NCBI RefSeq assembly: GCF_017592335.1
Contig: NZ_JACNMP010000015.1
Span: forward strand, 27,247-91,246
DNA from: Pseudaestuariivita rosea
GTDB lineage: Bacteria > Pseudomonadota > Alphaproteobacteria > Rhodobacterales > Rhodobacteraceae
Reading direction: 5' to 3'
DNA: 64,000 bases
Both the position numbers and the translations under genes were made by a program. Each line of letters opens with the position of its first letter. The first letter of the stretch is position 1. Shown here piece after piece: positions 18,000 through 28,839 of the stretch. The notes beneath the pieces were generated by a model, which saw only the letters and a program-made list of their open reading frames with translations, was not told where the DNA came from and searched no databases.

Positions 18000-19369
18000 C
18001 GGACCGAAAACCACCTAAGCCGAAATCGCGGGACGGCAATGTGTCTCTGATGCGGTACGCGTCGCTCTTTCGGCGCGATATTCTGTCGGCGCAGCCCGAA
18101 CGGCTTTATCGTGCCTGGATGGCCGAATTTCGCACGCCGTTTTTCCGCAGCTATCTGATCAACCAACCCGATCTGGTGAAACAGGTCTTACAGGATGCGC
18201 CGCAGGATTTTCCAAAGTCCGATCGTGTGGGCGCCGGGCTGCGGCCGCTTTTGGGGGAAAGCGTTTTTGTCACGAACGGAGAGGTCTGGGAAAAGCAGCG
18301 CCGCATCATCGACCCGGCGTTTGAGGGCGGACGGCTGCGCGACACATATCCGGCGATGTATGCAGCGGGCGAAAGTGCTGTGGAACGGATCGGCCAATTG
18401 GCTGACGGACAGCGCGTGGATATCGAACCTGAAACCAGCCATGCCGCCGCTGATGTGATCTTTCGGACGCTGTTTTCCATTCCAATCGATCACCACATCG
18501 CACAACGGGTTTTTCAGGAATTTCGCGACTATCAACGCACCCAACCCATTCTGAACCTGGCCGCCTTTCTGCCGCGTCTGAAATGGATGCCCAGGTTATT
18601 CCGCCCCAGCACCCTACGGGCCGCGCGGTCGATCAGGTTGCTGATCAAGGAACTGACGGCAGAGCGCATGAAGGCGATCAAGGACGGTAGCGCGCCCGAT
18701 GATCTGGCGACCAAGATTATGACGACCCGTGATCCGGTCACAGGCGATCTTTTCAGCACAGATGAGATGGTCGATCAGGTTGCGATCTTCTTTCTGGCAG
18801 GGCATGAAACCAGCGCCTCGGCCTTGGCATGGGCGCTGTATCTGGTGGCGCTTTATCCGGAATGGCAGGATCGCATCGCGGCTGAGGCCGCCCATCTGAA
18901 CCCCGATGACTTTGCCAGCCTGTCGAAACTGGTCACAACGCGCGATGTTTTTCGCGAAACGCTTCGGCTTTATCCGCCGGTTCCGATGATGGTGCGTGAG
19001 AATACTGTGGCCCAGACGTTTCGGGGTCGTAAGATCGCGGCCGGATCACAAATTGTTCTGTCGCCCTGGCATCTGCATCGTCACAGCCGTTTGTGGCACG
19101 CCCCCGATGACTTTGACCCGACCCGCTGGAAGTCTGAGAATGGCAAAACCTGTCAACGTACCGCGTTCATCCCATTTTCAGCCGGTCGCCGGGTGTGCAT
19201 CGGTGCGGGGTTTGCAATGGCCGAAGGCGTTCTGCTTTTGGCAATTTTGGTTCGGCATTTTCGGTTTGAGGTGAATCATGCCACACCACCAATTCCGGTC
19301 GCCCATCTGACAGTACGCTCAAAAGAAGGCATTCAGTTGAAAATTTCACCAAGATCGCCGAAAATTTAA
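17996..19369 (+). CDS. Cytochrome P450
   Basis: Haem-thiolate monooxygenase of 457 residues, apparently soluble. Motifs: I-helix AGHETS (about 267-272), ExxR as ETLR (Glu321, Arg324), and the haem loop FSAGRRVCIG with axial Cys401. It begins with GTG inside the stop codon of the hydrolase-like gene. No dedicated ferredoxin or reductase lies beside it; FdxA at 37.8 kb is the only ferredoxin seen, and pairing is speculative. Substrate unknown. Confidence 0.95.
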   Translation: MTDRKPPKPKSRDGNVSLMRYASLFRRDILSAQPERLYRAWMAEFRTPFFRSYLINQPDLVKQVLQDAPQDFPKSDRVGAGLRPLLGESVFVTNGEVWEKQRRIIDPAFEGGRLRDTYPAMYAAGESAVERIGQLADGQRVDIEPETSHAAADVIFRTLFSIPIDHHIAQRVFQEFRDYQRTQPILNLAAFLPRLKWMPRLFRPSTLRAARSIRLLIKELTAERMKAIKDGSAPDDLATKIMTTRDPVTGDLFSTDEMVDQVAIFFLAGHETSASALAWALYLVALYPEWQDRIAAEAAHLNPDDFASLSKLVTTRDVFRETLRLYPPVPMMVRENTVAQTFRGRKIAAGSQIVLSPWHLHRHSRLWHAPDDFDPTRWKSENGKTCQRTAFIPFSAGRRVCIGAGFAMAEGVLLLAILVRHFRFEVNHATPPIPVAHLTVRSKEGIQLKISPRSPKI

Positions 19370-19546
19370 CATTATTATAATATGATTAATCAATGTGTTG
19401 TATGTATAGCAGCAACATATGCAACACATGCCATTAATCGGTCATTTCGGCTTGAAGCCCGACCGTTTTTCTTCCTTATTGCCGCCCGAATGTGTGCACA
19501 ATGCACGCAGGATAACTCTGCACATACATACACGGGAGGTATGATA

Positions 19547-20548
19547 ATGACATCTATGCAGAAGTGCCTTGGACTGGTTGGGGTTGTAACAATCAGCGCG
19601 ACAGCAGCTTTCGCTGACGCACACGCAGACCGGTCTGACTGGCCATCAAGCTTTACCGTTGCGACAGCATCACAAGGCGGAACGTACTTTGCCTACGGGT
19701 CGGGCTGGGCTAATCTTGTGGCTGACGAACTGGGTCTGTCCGGCGGTGGCGAAGTCACAGGTGGCCCCATGCAGAACATGGCGCTTGTTCACGCAGGCGA
19801 CGCACAGTTTGGCATGACAACCATGGGTCCGGCAGCCGAATCACTGCAAGGGACAAACCCTATCGCACCTGGCCTTATGATGACCAGTTCCTGTGCGATG
19901 TTCCCGATGTACCAGACACCGTTTTCGGTGACTGCGCTGTCATCGTCGGGCATCACATCAATTGCTGACATCCCCGATGGCGCCCGCATCGGCTTTGGTC
20001 CCGCGGGTTCGACATCAGACACATACTTCCCACGTATGATGGAAGAACTGGGCGTGAACTTTGAGCGCCGTAACGGCGGCTGGTCTGACCTGGGCGGTCA
20101 GTTGCAAGATGGTCTGCTGGACGTGATTGCCTTTGCGGCGGGCGTTCCGGTTCCGGCTGTCAGCCAGTTGGAAGTTCAGACAGACGTGAACATCATTGAA
20201 TTCACGGAAGAAGAACAAGCCACAATCATGGAAGCCTTCCCAGTGTCGGAATTCATGATTGCTGCGGATACATATACAACGCTTGAAGCAGACGCGCGGT
20301 CGGTTTCCATGTGGAACTTCGCCATTACGAACTGTGATCTTCCTGCCAGCTTTGTCGAAGCTGTTGTGGACGTGGTGATGTCGGACAACGAGCGTATGGT
20401 GAATATCCACCGTGCGGCCCGTTCCACGTTGCCTGAAAACTGGGACAAAAATCAGGTTCTGATGTGGCACCCCGGTGCGGCCAAGTGGTTCATGGAAAAC
20501 GCGGGCGCTGAAATCCCCGACGACATGATCTACAAATCGGATATGTAA
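19547..20548 (+). CDS. TAXI-family TRAP transporter solute-binding protein
   Basis: Periplasmic binding protein of a TAXI-type TRAP transporter, 333 residues. A signal peptide ends near TAAFADA, then the family start FTVATASQGGTYFAYGSGWA. The ATG at 19547 is chosen because GGGAGG ends 7 nt before it; the ATG at 19541 is too close to it and an upstream extension from 19382 lacks a ribosome site. The fused permease follows 96 bp downstream after a strong hairpin. Substrate unknown. Confidence 0.93.
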   Translation: MTSMQKCLGLVGVVTISATAAFADAHADRSDWPSSFTVATASQGGTYFAYGSGWANLVADELGLSGGGEVTGGPMQNMALVHAGDAQFGMTTMGPAAESLQGTNPIAPGLMMTSSCAMFPMYQTPFSVTALSSSGITSIADIPDGARIGFGPAGSTSDTYFPRMMEELGVNFERRNGGWSDLGGQLQDGLLDVIAFAAGVPVPAVSQLEVQTDVNIIEFTEEEQATIMEAFPVSEFMIAADTYTTLEADARSVSMWNFAITNCDLPASFVEAVVDVVMSDNERMVNIHRAARSTLPENWDKNQVLMWHPGAAKWFMENAGAEIPDDMIYKSDM

Positions 20549-20562
20549 TCTGAAAAACCATC

Positions 20563-20590
20563 GGCCGCCCCAGACATTGGGGCGGCCCAT
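20563..20590 (+). terminator. Intercistronic hairpin after TAXI gene
   Basis: Perfect 9-bp stem GGCCGCCCC/GGGGCGGCC with a 7-nt loop, then CATTTTG. It lies between the binding-protein gene and its permease. It may be a partial terminator or an RNA 3'-end protector that keeps the binding protein in excess. Confidence 0.65.
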
Positions 20591-20644
20591 TTTGACATTC
20601 CCACAACACCGCCACACCCGCGCAATAATGAACAGGATCACCGA

Positions 20645-22936
20645 ATGACCGCTCAGCCCCAAACCTCTGGACCCGTTATTGCCGAGGGCGTAGACGAAGA
20701 ACCTGTTGAACGCAATCGCCGCCAGTTTGAGGGCAAGGCCTATATCTTCATCGCGATCCTTTCGACGGTTTACGCGGCCTTTCACATGGTTGCGCTGAAC
20801 GGCGTATCGATCGAGGCGCTGACCGGATTGGATATTCCCTTCCTGCCGCAATTTCCGATTGAGACATGGAATTTCCGCATCCTGCACATCGCAGGCGCGC
20901 TGGTTTTGGGCTTTTTGCTGTTTTCTGCCTATACCTTTCCCGACGACGATGCGCCGAAATCGGGTTTGCCCGTGCTGTCTGTGCTGTCGGCGCTGTTGGT
21001 CATTCCCGCAATCTGGTCTGCCTGGACGGCGATCAGTTTCGTCATGTTCCTGAATTCAGGCCAAGCGATGGAGATGGGCGGCCGCGTCATCTGGATGTCA
21101 ATGGCCCAGGTGCCGGACGCCTTTTCGGCCTATGCGGGCATCTATGATCGTGAAATCTATGGCTTCGGTATTCCCCTTTTGATCGCAACCTTTGGGGCAA
21201 TAGTCCTCGGATGGTTTGAACGCCGCGACCGCAGCAAATTTGCGGTCTCAGACATCGTTTTGGCGATCTGCGCAATTGTGGTCTGTATCTACTTGATAAC
21301 GGTTTACGGAACAGCTGCCCGGAATTCGGTCGGAACGGCCAATGTCCCGATTGGTGTGGCCTTTGCCGCAACCGCCGGATCGGCCCTTATCCTTGAACTG
21401 ACACGCCGCGTGGCGGGTCTGGCGCTGGTGATCATTACGGCCGTGTTCCTGGTCTATGTTTTCACGGCACATCTGCTGCCTGGCATTCTGGCGGTATCCC
21501 GCCCCTATTCCTGGCAGCGGTTCTTCGGGCATGTCTATTCCGACGCTGGCATCCTTGGACCCACAACCGCCGTATCATCGACCTATATCATCCTGTTCAT
21601 CATCTTCGCAGCCTTCCTGCAGGCATCGAAAGTGGGCGATTATTTCGTCAACTTCGCCTTTGCCGTCGCAGGGCGCGCACGGGGTGGCCCCGCCAAAGTG
21701 GCGATTTTTGCCTCGGGCCTGATGGGTATGATCAACGGCACATCGGCCGGTAATGTGGTGGCCACCGGGTCGCTGACCATCCCGCTGATGAAAAAGGTCG
21801 GCTATCACAAGAAAACCGCCGGTGCGATTGAGGCGGGGGCGTCGACCGGTGGTCAGATCATGCCACCGATCATGGGTGCAGGCGCCTTTATCATGGCTGA
21901 AATCACCGGCATTCCCTATCAAGAAATTGCGATAGCAGCCATCATTCCCGCGATACTTTATTTCGCATCGATCTACTTCATGGTCGATTTCGAAGCTGCG
22001 AAACTGGGCATGCGTGGAATGCGCGATGATGAAATCCCGAAGTTTGCCGATATGGCGCGTCAAGTCTTTTTGTTCCTGCCGATCATCATTCTGATTGTGG
22101 CGCTGTTCATGGGGTATTCGGTGATCCGGGCCGGTACGCTGGCCACTGTTGCAGCGGCTGTCGTCAGTTGGCTGACGCCTCATCGCATGGGGCCGGGGTC
22201 CGTGGTGAAAGCCTTTGAACTGGCAGGCACCATGTCGATCCAGATCATCGCGGTCTGTGCATGCGCTGGTATCATCGTTGGTGTGATTTCCCTGACCGGT
22301 GTCGGCGCGCGCTTCTCAAACCTGCTTTTGGGTCTTGCGGGCGTATCGCAATTGCTGGCGCTGTTCTTTGCGATGTGTATTGCGATCCTGCTTGGTATGG
22401 GTATGCCAACAACAGCGGCCTATGCGGTTGCTGCATCCGTCGTGGCACCCGGCCTGCAAGAACTGGGCATCCCTGCCCTAACGGCACACTTCTTTGTGTT
22501 CTACTTCGCCGTCGTGTCGGCAATCACCCCGCCCGTGGCGCTGGCCAGTTATGCGGCAGCGGGGATATCGGGGGCAAACCCGATGGAAACATCCGTCGCC
22601 TCATTCAAGATTGGTATCGCGGCCTTCGTTGTGCCCTTCATGTTCTTCTACAATTCGGCTTTGCTGATGGACGGCACATGGTTTGAGGTGATCCGCGCCG
22701 GTATCACGGCAGTTTTCGGGGTGTTCTTGCTAAGTGCGGGCGTACAAGGCTGGTTCATGGGGATGCGGGGTGTCTGGTTTACCCGTGTCGGCCTGATCAT
22801 TGCAGCACTTTGCATGATTGAAGGCGGCATCATATCAGATCTGGTGGGCATTGGCCTGGCCGTCGCGGTCTTTCTGGTGTCGAAATTCGTCAAGCCGGAA
22901 CCGGGTGCGTCCATCCCGATCCGCGGCGCAGACTGA
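20645..22936 (+). CDS. TRAP transporter fused permease (DctQM-like)
   Basis: A 763-residue inner-membrane protein fusing the small (Q) and large (M) permease subunits, the usual partner of TAXI binding proteins; it imports its solute with a sodium or proton gradient. Many hydrophobic helices; diagnostic segments are FASGLMGMINGTSAGNVVAT (about 356) and MGMPTTAAYAVAASVVAPGL (about 583). The N-terminal 60 residues are cytoplasmic and acidic. Confidence 0.94.
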   Translation: MTAQPQTSGPVIAEGVDEEPVERNRRQFEGKAYIFIAILSTVYAAFHMVALNGVSIEALTGLDIPFLPQFPIETWNFRILHIAGALVLGFLLFSAYTFPDDDAPKSGLPVLSVLSALLVIPAIWSAWTAISFVMFLNSGQAMEMGGRVIWMSMAQVPDAFSAYAGIYDREIYGFGIPLLIATFGAIVLGWFERRDRSKFAVSDIVLAICAIVVCIYLITVYGTAARNSVGTANVPIGVAFAATAGSALILELTRRVAGLALVIITAVFLVYVFTAHLLPGILAVSRPYSWQRFFGHVYSDAGILGPTTAVSSTYIILFIIFAAFLQASKVGDYFVNFAFAVAGRARGGPAKVAIFASGLMGMINGTSAGNVVATGSLTIPLMKKVGYHKKTAGAIEAGASTGGQIMPPIMGAGAFIMAEITGIPYQEIAIAAIIPAILYFASIYFMVDFEAAKLGMRGMRDDEIPKFADMARQVFLFLPIIILIVALFMGYSVIRAGTLATVAAAVVSWLTPHRMGPGSVVKAFELAGTMSIQIIAVCACAGIIVGVISLTGVGARFSNLLLGLAGVSQLLALFFAMCIAILLGMGMPTTAAYAVAASVVAPGLQELGIPALTAHFFVFYFAVVSAITPPVALASYAAAGISGANPMETSVASFKIGIAAFVVPFMFFYNSALLMDGTWFEVIRAGITAVFGVFLLSAGVQGWFMGMRGVWFTRVGLIIAALCMIEGGIISDLVGIGLAVAVFLVSKFVKPEPGASIPIRGAD

Positions 22937-22953
22937 TTTATGAAGTAAAAAAA

Positions 22954-22986
22954 CGGGCGGCGCTGAAATTCGGGGCCGCCTATAAA
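22954..22986 (+). terminator. Terminator-like hairpin after TRAP permease
   Basis: GGGCGGC and GGCCGCC arms pair around CGCTGAAATTCGG-type loop sequence just past the permease stop; the following run is A-rich rather than T-rich, so it is a weak candidate. Glf starts 90 bp later. Confidence 0.45.
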
Positions 22987-23067
22987 AACATACTGATATT
23001 TTTCTATTATTCTTAGTCTTCCTTGCCAGACATAGCATCGCCCTATTTGATGCACATAAGATTTTAG

Positions 23068-24228
<1,161 letters not shown>

Positions 24229-24315
24229 GCATGAGGCAGCGTAATAATTGGGACTGTCTGTGCCTGCGCAATTCCGTTAAATGCACCCTGAAGTCGTCAC
24301 ATAGTCATTGACCCG

Positions 24316-25575
24316 ATGGTAGCCAAGTCAGCTCAGACACTCGTTAGTCTTTTCAAACGCATGATGGGCGAAAGTGAGGATATGCGCTGGCAGCCGAATG
24401 ATGGCGCTGTGCAACGCATGATCTTTCATATCGGGCATCACAAAACCGGAACAACATCCCTGCAAAGCTTTCTATCGCAAAATTCGCTTGGTCTGGTTAA
24501 AGCCGGTATTCTTTATCCGTGGGTTGAACCCCAAGGCGCGGCCCTTTTTGCGGCAAAGGCGCTGCGCGGATATGATCTGGCAGAAGATCATCCGTTGAAC
24601 CTGCGCGAAGCCCATAACGCATTGGCCTTCCGACTTTTATCTGAGGCTGTTCCGGGCCTGCGCGTGCCCACTGATCATCCGCATCTGCCTGCGTCCTTTC
24701 AGATGTTTTCGGCCATCAACAATCAAATCAAAGCACTACGACCCGATTATGTCGTTTTATGTTCCGAGGTGATGTCACATTTCGGAATGGCCGATGAAAA
24801 GTTGATCACGCGGCTTCGTACTGCGATTACACCCGCAGATGAAACGGTTATCTGGTGCACGCTTAGGCGTCCTGACGAACATCTTTTGTCATGGCATGGA
24901 CAGCAGATTCGTTTTGGTCAGTCGCCTGAACGGCTTGATGATCCTGTCGCGGGGCTGAAGTTGGATTGGATACACGCCGACTATCGCAGCATGATCGAAC
25001 CCTGGCAACGATTGATGCCCGAAGCGGCCCTGATACTTAGACCATATCAGAACACAGTGCAGAATGGCGGCTCAATCAATGATTTCAGACAGCATTCGGG
25101 CATGTCATTTCCCGATAATCTGATCGAAACAGGGAACATGAACATTGGGTTTCCACATGTTCTTTTGCCGCTGCTACGGCTGGCCAATGTACAACTATCA
25201 CCAGAAGCCGCCGAGGATATGCGGGATAATCTGCCTAAACTGGTCGCTCGGTTTGATCTGCCGCCCAATGACGATATCGAACATTTTGGCCCGACATCAC
25301 GCGACACATTAGTCAGCTTCTTCGCACCGGTTCATGACTATCTTGGACAAATCTCTGGCCGTGATCCATTCTTTCCGGATTTCGATGATATCAGTCAGTG
25401 TCGCCCTGTTCCGGTTGATAATGCATTGCGGCTTTTCCTTGATCAGGTCACAGGTGGTCACGACAATGTTCTGCAAACGAATGAGGCCCGTCAGTTTCTG
25501 TGGGACATACGACGAACTTTTCGTCCAGGCCCCCAGAACACAATGATGACAGCCGTACAATCCGCTGGCCATTGA
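24316..25575 (+). CDS. Sulfotransferase-like protein
   Basis: A 419-residue protein with the PAPS-binding-type loop FHIGHHKTGTTSLQSFL at about 37-53, as in bacterial carbohydrate sulfotransferases. A second conserved region (CTLRRPDEHLLSWHGQQIRF, about 180) resembles the 3'-phosphate-binding stretch RxPxxxxxS. It lies between glf and the galactofuranosyltransferase, so it may sulfate the same glycan. No signal peptide or membrane helix is seen. GC appears lower than the window average. Confidence 0.72.
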   Translation: MVAKSAQTLVSLFKRMMGESEDMRWQPNDGAVQRMIFHIGHHKTGTTSLQSFLSQNSLGLVKAGILYPWVEPQGAALFAAKALRGYDLAEDHPLNLREAHNALAFRLLSEAVPGLRVPTDHPHLPASFQMFSAINNQIKALRPDYVVLCSEVMSHFGMADEKLITRLRTAITPADETVIWCTLRRPDEHLLSWHGQQIRFGQSPERLDDPVAGLKLDWIHADYRSMIEPWQRLMPEAALILRPYQNTVQNGGSINDFRQHSGMSFPDNLIETGNMNIGFPHVLLPLLRLANVQLSPEAAEDMRDNLPKLVARFDLPPNDDIEHFGPTSRDTLVSFFAPVHDYLGQISGRDPFFPDFDDISQCRPVPVDNALRLFLDQVTGGHDNVLQTNEARQFLWDIRRTFRPGPQNTMMTAVQSAGH

Positions 25576-25591
25576 AGGACCAGGACCAGCA

Positions 25592-27454
25592 ATGATGGAT
25601 GACAGTAAAAGCCTTCCAAACAGCCGGCCGGAAGACCCACTGTCATCTGATCACGGCAAATCAATAAAGAACATCACAGCGATTCATACATTGCAATCCA
25701 TGGTTTTGCCCGACGCGGGTCTTGGATCAGAGTCCGAGCTTTATATTCGACCACATGGTTCAATTCGTCTGTCAGATGATAGTTCTATTTATCTGCGGAC
25801 CGGTGCAGAGGTTCATTTCAACACCTGGTTCAATCTATTTAACATCGGCAAATGGGTCAGATTTTGCGATTTGCAGGACTTGCACCTTTCTGTCCGTGGC
25901 GCAGGTCATGTAGAACTGACTATCTATATGACCGATCCGCATAATGGACGTTCAGAGATCGGGTCCCAAGTCCTGTCATTGAACGGCGAATGCAAAACTG
26001 CCATCGACATCCCAGATCTAAGCGCAACTGACACACAGGGGGTTTTGTACTTTAGGCTGCGCGCTTTGGACGACACAACGTTAAACGGCGCATGTTGGCA
26101 AACACGCCAAACGCCGCGACGGGTACCCGAGCTGATGCTTGTCATCACGACATATCAGCGTGAACAGACCGTTGCAGTATCCATGAAGCGGTTTGAGGAT
26201 TTCGTGGCAACGTCGGTTCTGGCACCGCATTTGCACCTGACGGTCATTGATAACGGCAACAGCATCGAACCGGCATCAACTGGCAAAATCACTATTGTCG
26301 CAAACCGCAATTTTGGCGGTGCAGGTGGCTTCGCCCGTGGTCTGATCGAAGCAGGCGAACAAGGAAGTACCCACTGCCTGTTCATGGATGATGATGCCGC
26401 GGTCCACATGGATGCTGTCGCACGTGCCTGGGCTTTTCTTGCTTTTGCACATGACCCGGATACGGCCGTTGCGGGTGCTATGATCAGCAACACCTGTAAA
26501 TGGCAACTTTGGGAAAACGGTGCGATCTTCAACAACCTGTGTGTGCCCCAGTTCACCGGCACTGACCTGCGTGAGCAAGATCAGATCATATCGATGGAAT
26601 ATGAGACCAACCAACCTGCACCCAGGCTTATGTATGGCGGTTGGTGGTTCTTTGCTTTTCCAATCGCCAGTGTACGTCATATGCCTTTTCCGTTTTTCGT
26701 CCGCGGAGACGATATAAGTTTTGGTCTGGCAAATGATTTCAAGATCGTCCGCCTGAACGGCGTTGTGTCTTTTCAAGACGGCTTTGCGGGCAAGGAAAGC
26801 CCATTGGTGATGTATCTTGATCTACGTAACCACCTGGTTCATCATCTGGTTTTTCCAGAGCTTGAGGTGGGCTGGCATGGACTTACACGTATCGCATTAT
26901 GGTTTTTTCTGAAGAGTCTGATCCGGCTGCATTATGAAACCATGACCGCACTGAATATGGCAGTTGAAGACGTCTTGCAGGGCCCCGATTTCTTCGGCCA
27001 AAACCCCGATTTTACCGAGCGACGAAAACAGTTGGCGGCCCTTCGGAAAAACGAAGCCTGGTCAGACAGGGAACTGCCGGTAGAGTTGTCCGAGCGACGG
27101 AATATCTCGTTTGAAAACCCCATAACGCGTGGCCTGATGAAGCTGACAGCAAATGGTCATTTGCTGCCATTTTTCCGACTGTACGGAAATCACCTGATCA
27201 TGAGTCCCGAAACCAGAACTTATGTCAGACCCGCTTGGGGTGCTGCCAAAATCACCGTGATCAATCCGGAAACGGGCCAGAACTATACAGTAACGCACTC
27301 GAAATCAGCGGTATTTCGCGAAGGCTTTCGGATGATCAGAAACATCTGGAGACTATACCGCGCCTATCCAAAATTGGTCACCGACTGGCGAACGGGCTAC
27401 GATAAACTAACCACAACCGACTACTGGAAAAGTGTCTTGAGACCGACGAAATAG
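25592..27454 (+). CDS. GlfT2-like galactofuranosyltransferase
   Basis: A 620-residue glycosyltransferase resembling mycobacterial GlfT2, which polymerises galactofuranose from UDP-Galf. N-terminal beta-rich domain about 40-175; GT-A domain from ELMLVITTYQREQTV (about 180); metal-binding DDD in LFMDDDAAVH (266-268); GGWWFFAFP (about 350) and FFVRGDDISFG (about 368) fit acceptor and catalytic-base motifs. A C-terminal helical domain follows. It lies 16 bp after the sulfotransferase-like gene. Whether it polymerises or adds single residues cannot be read here. Confidence 0.87.
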   Translation: MMDDSKSLPNSRPEDPLSSDHGKSIKNITAIHTLQSMVLPDAGLGSESELYIRPHGSIRLSDDSSIYLRTGAEVHFNTWFNLFNIGKWVRFCDLQDLHLSVRGAGHVELTIYMTDPHNGRSEIGSQVLSLNGECKTAIDIPDLSATDTQGVLYFRLRALDDTTLNGACWQTRQTPRRVPELMLVITTYQREQTVAVSMKRFEDFVATSVLAPHLHLTVIDNGNSIEPASTGKITIVANRNFGGAGGFARGLIEAGEQGSTHCLFMDDDAAVHMDAVARAWAFLAFAHDPDTAVAGAMISNTCKWQLWENGAIFNNLCVPQFTGTDLREQDQIISMEYETNQPAPRLMYGGWWFFAFPIASVRHMPFPFFVRGDDISFGLANDFKIVRLNGVVSFQDGFAGKESPLVMYLDLRNHLVHHLVFPELEVGWHGLTRIALWFFLKSLIRLHYETMTALNMAVEDVLQGPDFFGQNPDFTERRKQLAALRKNEAWSDRELPVELSERRNISFENPITRGLMKLTANGHLLPFFRLYGNHLIMSPETRTYVRPAWGAAKITVINPETGQNYTVTHSKSAVFREGFRMIRNIWRLYRAYPKLVTDWRTGYDKLTTTDYWKSVLRPTK

Positions 27455-27488
27455 GGCATCAGTCGGCAGAGCCATCCGTTTTCTGTTT

Positions 27489-28094
27489 TTACCACATCGT
27501 TTTTGCCGCGCGGGCGGGCCAGGCCTGGTCGTAGGGGGCGCCGCCCACTTCGCCTTTGGTCATGGCGGACAGTATTTCGCCGACCGTTGGCAGACCTTCG
27601 CTTTCATCACCGCGGGTCCAAAGGCCGGATCGGATCAGCGCGCGGGCGCATTGGGTGTAGATTTCGCGGATGCGAATGATGATGACACTTCGGGGGTTTT
27701 GGCCGGCCTGTTCGAACTGTGTCAGCATGGATGTGTTCCCAGTCAGCTTTGCTTCGCCATTCAGGCGGACAACGTTGTTTGACCCTGGGACCATAAACAT
27801 CAGTGACACACGCCCATCGCGCACGATGTTTCGCAGGCTGTCGATCCGATTATTACCGCGCCAATCCGGCATCGCCAGTGTTTGGGGGTCGATTTCATGC
27901 ACGACAGGGCCATCATCCCCCCGAGGGCTGCCGTCGGTGCCTTCGGGACCGACCGTCGACAGAACGCAAAACCGGGACGCCATAATCCAGCGGCGATATT
28001 CCGACGTCATCTGATGGGCGACCTTGCGCGTCGCCTCGGGGCGGGGTGCGCCATAAAGTTTTTCAAGATCGTCAATGCTGGTGATAAAGTCCAT
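27489..28094 (-). CDS. Pyridoxamine 5'-phosphate oxidase-fold protein
   Basis: A 201-residue flavin-binding split-barrel protein of the PNPOx-like superfamily. Features: FCVLSTVGPEGTDGSPRGDD (about 42), DWRGNNRIDSLRNIVRDGRV and VSLMFMVPGSNNVVRLNGEA. Such proteins bind FMN, F420 or haem; the true cofactor and substrate are unknown, and it is unlikely to be the vitamin B6 enzyme itself. It lies 13 bp after plsC on the same strand, so it may end the ftsE-ftsX-plsC operon. Confidence 0.85.
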   Translation of the reverse strand: MDFITSIDDLEKLYGAPRPEATRKVAHQMTSEYRRWIMASRFCVLSTVGPEGTDGSPRGDDGPVVHEIDPQTLAMPDWRGNNRIDSLRNIVRDGRVSLMFMVPGSNNVVRLNGEAKLTGNTSMLTQFEQAGQNPRSVIIIRIREIYTQCARALIRSGLWTRGDESEGLPTVGEILSAMTKGEVGGAPYDQAWPARAAKTMW

Positions 28095-28107
28095 GAACCA
28101 CCCCTTT

Positions 28108-28839
28108 TCACGTCAGATATTGCTGTGCCTCTTCCATCAACCGGTCCGAGGCCGCTTCGATACTGTCCACCATACGCGTCATGAAATCATCGCGCGATAG
28201 CCCCGGCGGGATGGGATCAAGAAACTCAACCACGGCAACACCAGGTTTGCGCATGATGCCCTTACGCGGCCAGAAAACACCAACATTTGTGGCCACCGGC
28301 ACACAAGGCTGACCAAGCTGTTCGTATATCAGATAGGTGCCGATTTTATAGTCCGCCTTCACGCCCGGCGCGACGCGGGTGCCTTGCGGATAGATCACCA
28401 GTTGCCCAGGGTTCTGTCGACCGGCCGAGACATCTTCCAACATCTTGGGAATGGCCTTGCCGCGTTTGTTGCGGTCAACCGGCACGCAGCCCATGCGATA
28501 GGCATATTGACCGATAAAGGGTGCCCAAAGCAGTTCTTTCTTCATAATAAACTTCGGCATCGGGATGGCGGCATAGATCATCATGATGTCCAGAAAGGAC
28601 TGGTGTTTGGCGGCGATCATGACCTCATCCGTCGGTGGTGTGCCGCGGATCTCGGTCCGAAGGCCCAGGATCCACTTTGCACTGAACTGAGCCCAACGGG
28701 CATATTGATAACAGGTCCACCGCGCGACCTTGCCGCTGAACATGGCCAAGGGGGCAAAACCAATCCCCATGATCGCCATTAAGATATAGATTTGAATGAC
28801 ATAGATCAGGGATCTGATCCATTGAACGACGTTGGTCAC
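28108..28839 (-). CDS. plsC: 1-acyl-sn-glycerol-3-phosphate acyltransferase
   Basis: Membrane-associated acyltransferase that makes phosphatidic acid from lysophosphatidic acid. The 243-residue protein has an N-terminal hydrophobic segment, the catalytic HX4D motif in KHQSFLDIMM (about 77), the substrate motif VPVDRNKRGK and YPQGTR (about 149). It starts with GTG sharing one base with the ftsX stop codon, so it is translationally coupled to ftsX. Confidence 0.94.
   Translation of the reverse strand: MTNVVQWIRSLIYVIQIYILMAIMGIGFAPLAMFSGKVARWTCYQYARWAQFSAKWILGLRTEIRGTPPTDEVMIAAKHQSFLDIMMIYAAIPMPKFIMKKELLWAPFIGQYAYRMGCVPVDRNKRGKAIPKMLEDVSAGRQNPGQLVIYPQGTRVAPGVKADYKIGTYLIYEQLGQPCVPVATNVGVFWPRKGIMRKPGVAVVEFLDPIPPGLSRDDFMTRMVDSIEAASDRLMEEAQQYLT

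Noticed and set aside
19382..19546. Extension of the TAXI protein by 55 codons
   Set aside because: No ribosome site or signal-peptide logic; ATG 19547 follows GGGAGG and opens a normal signal peptide.
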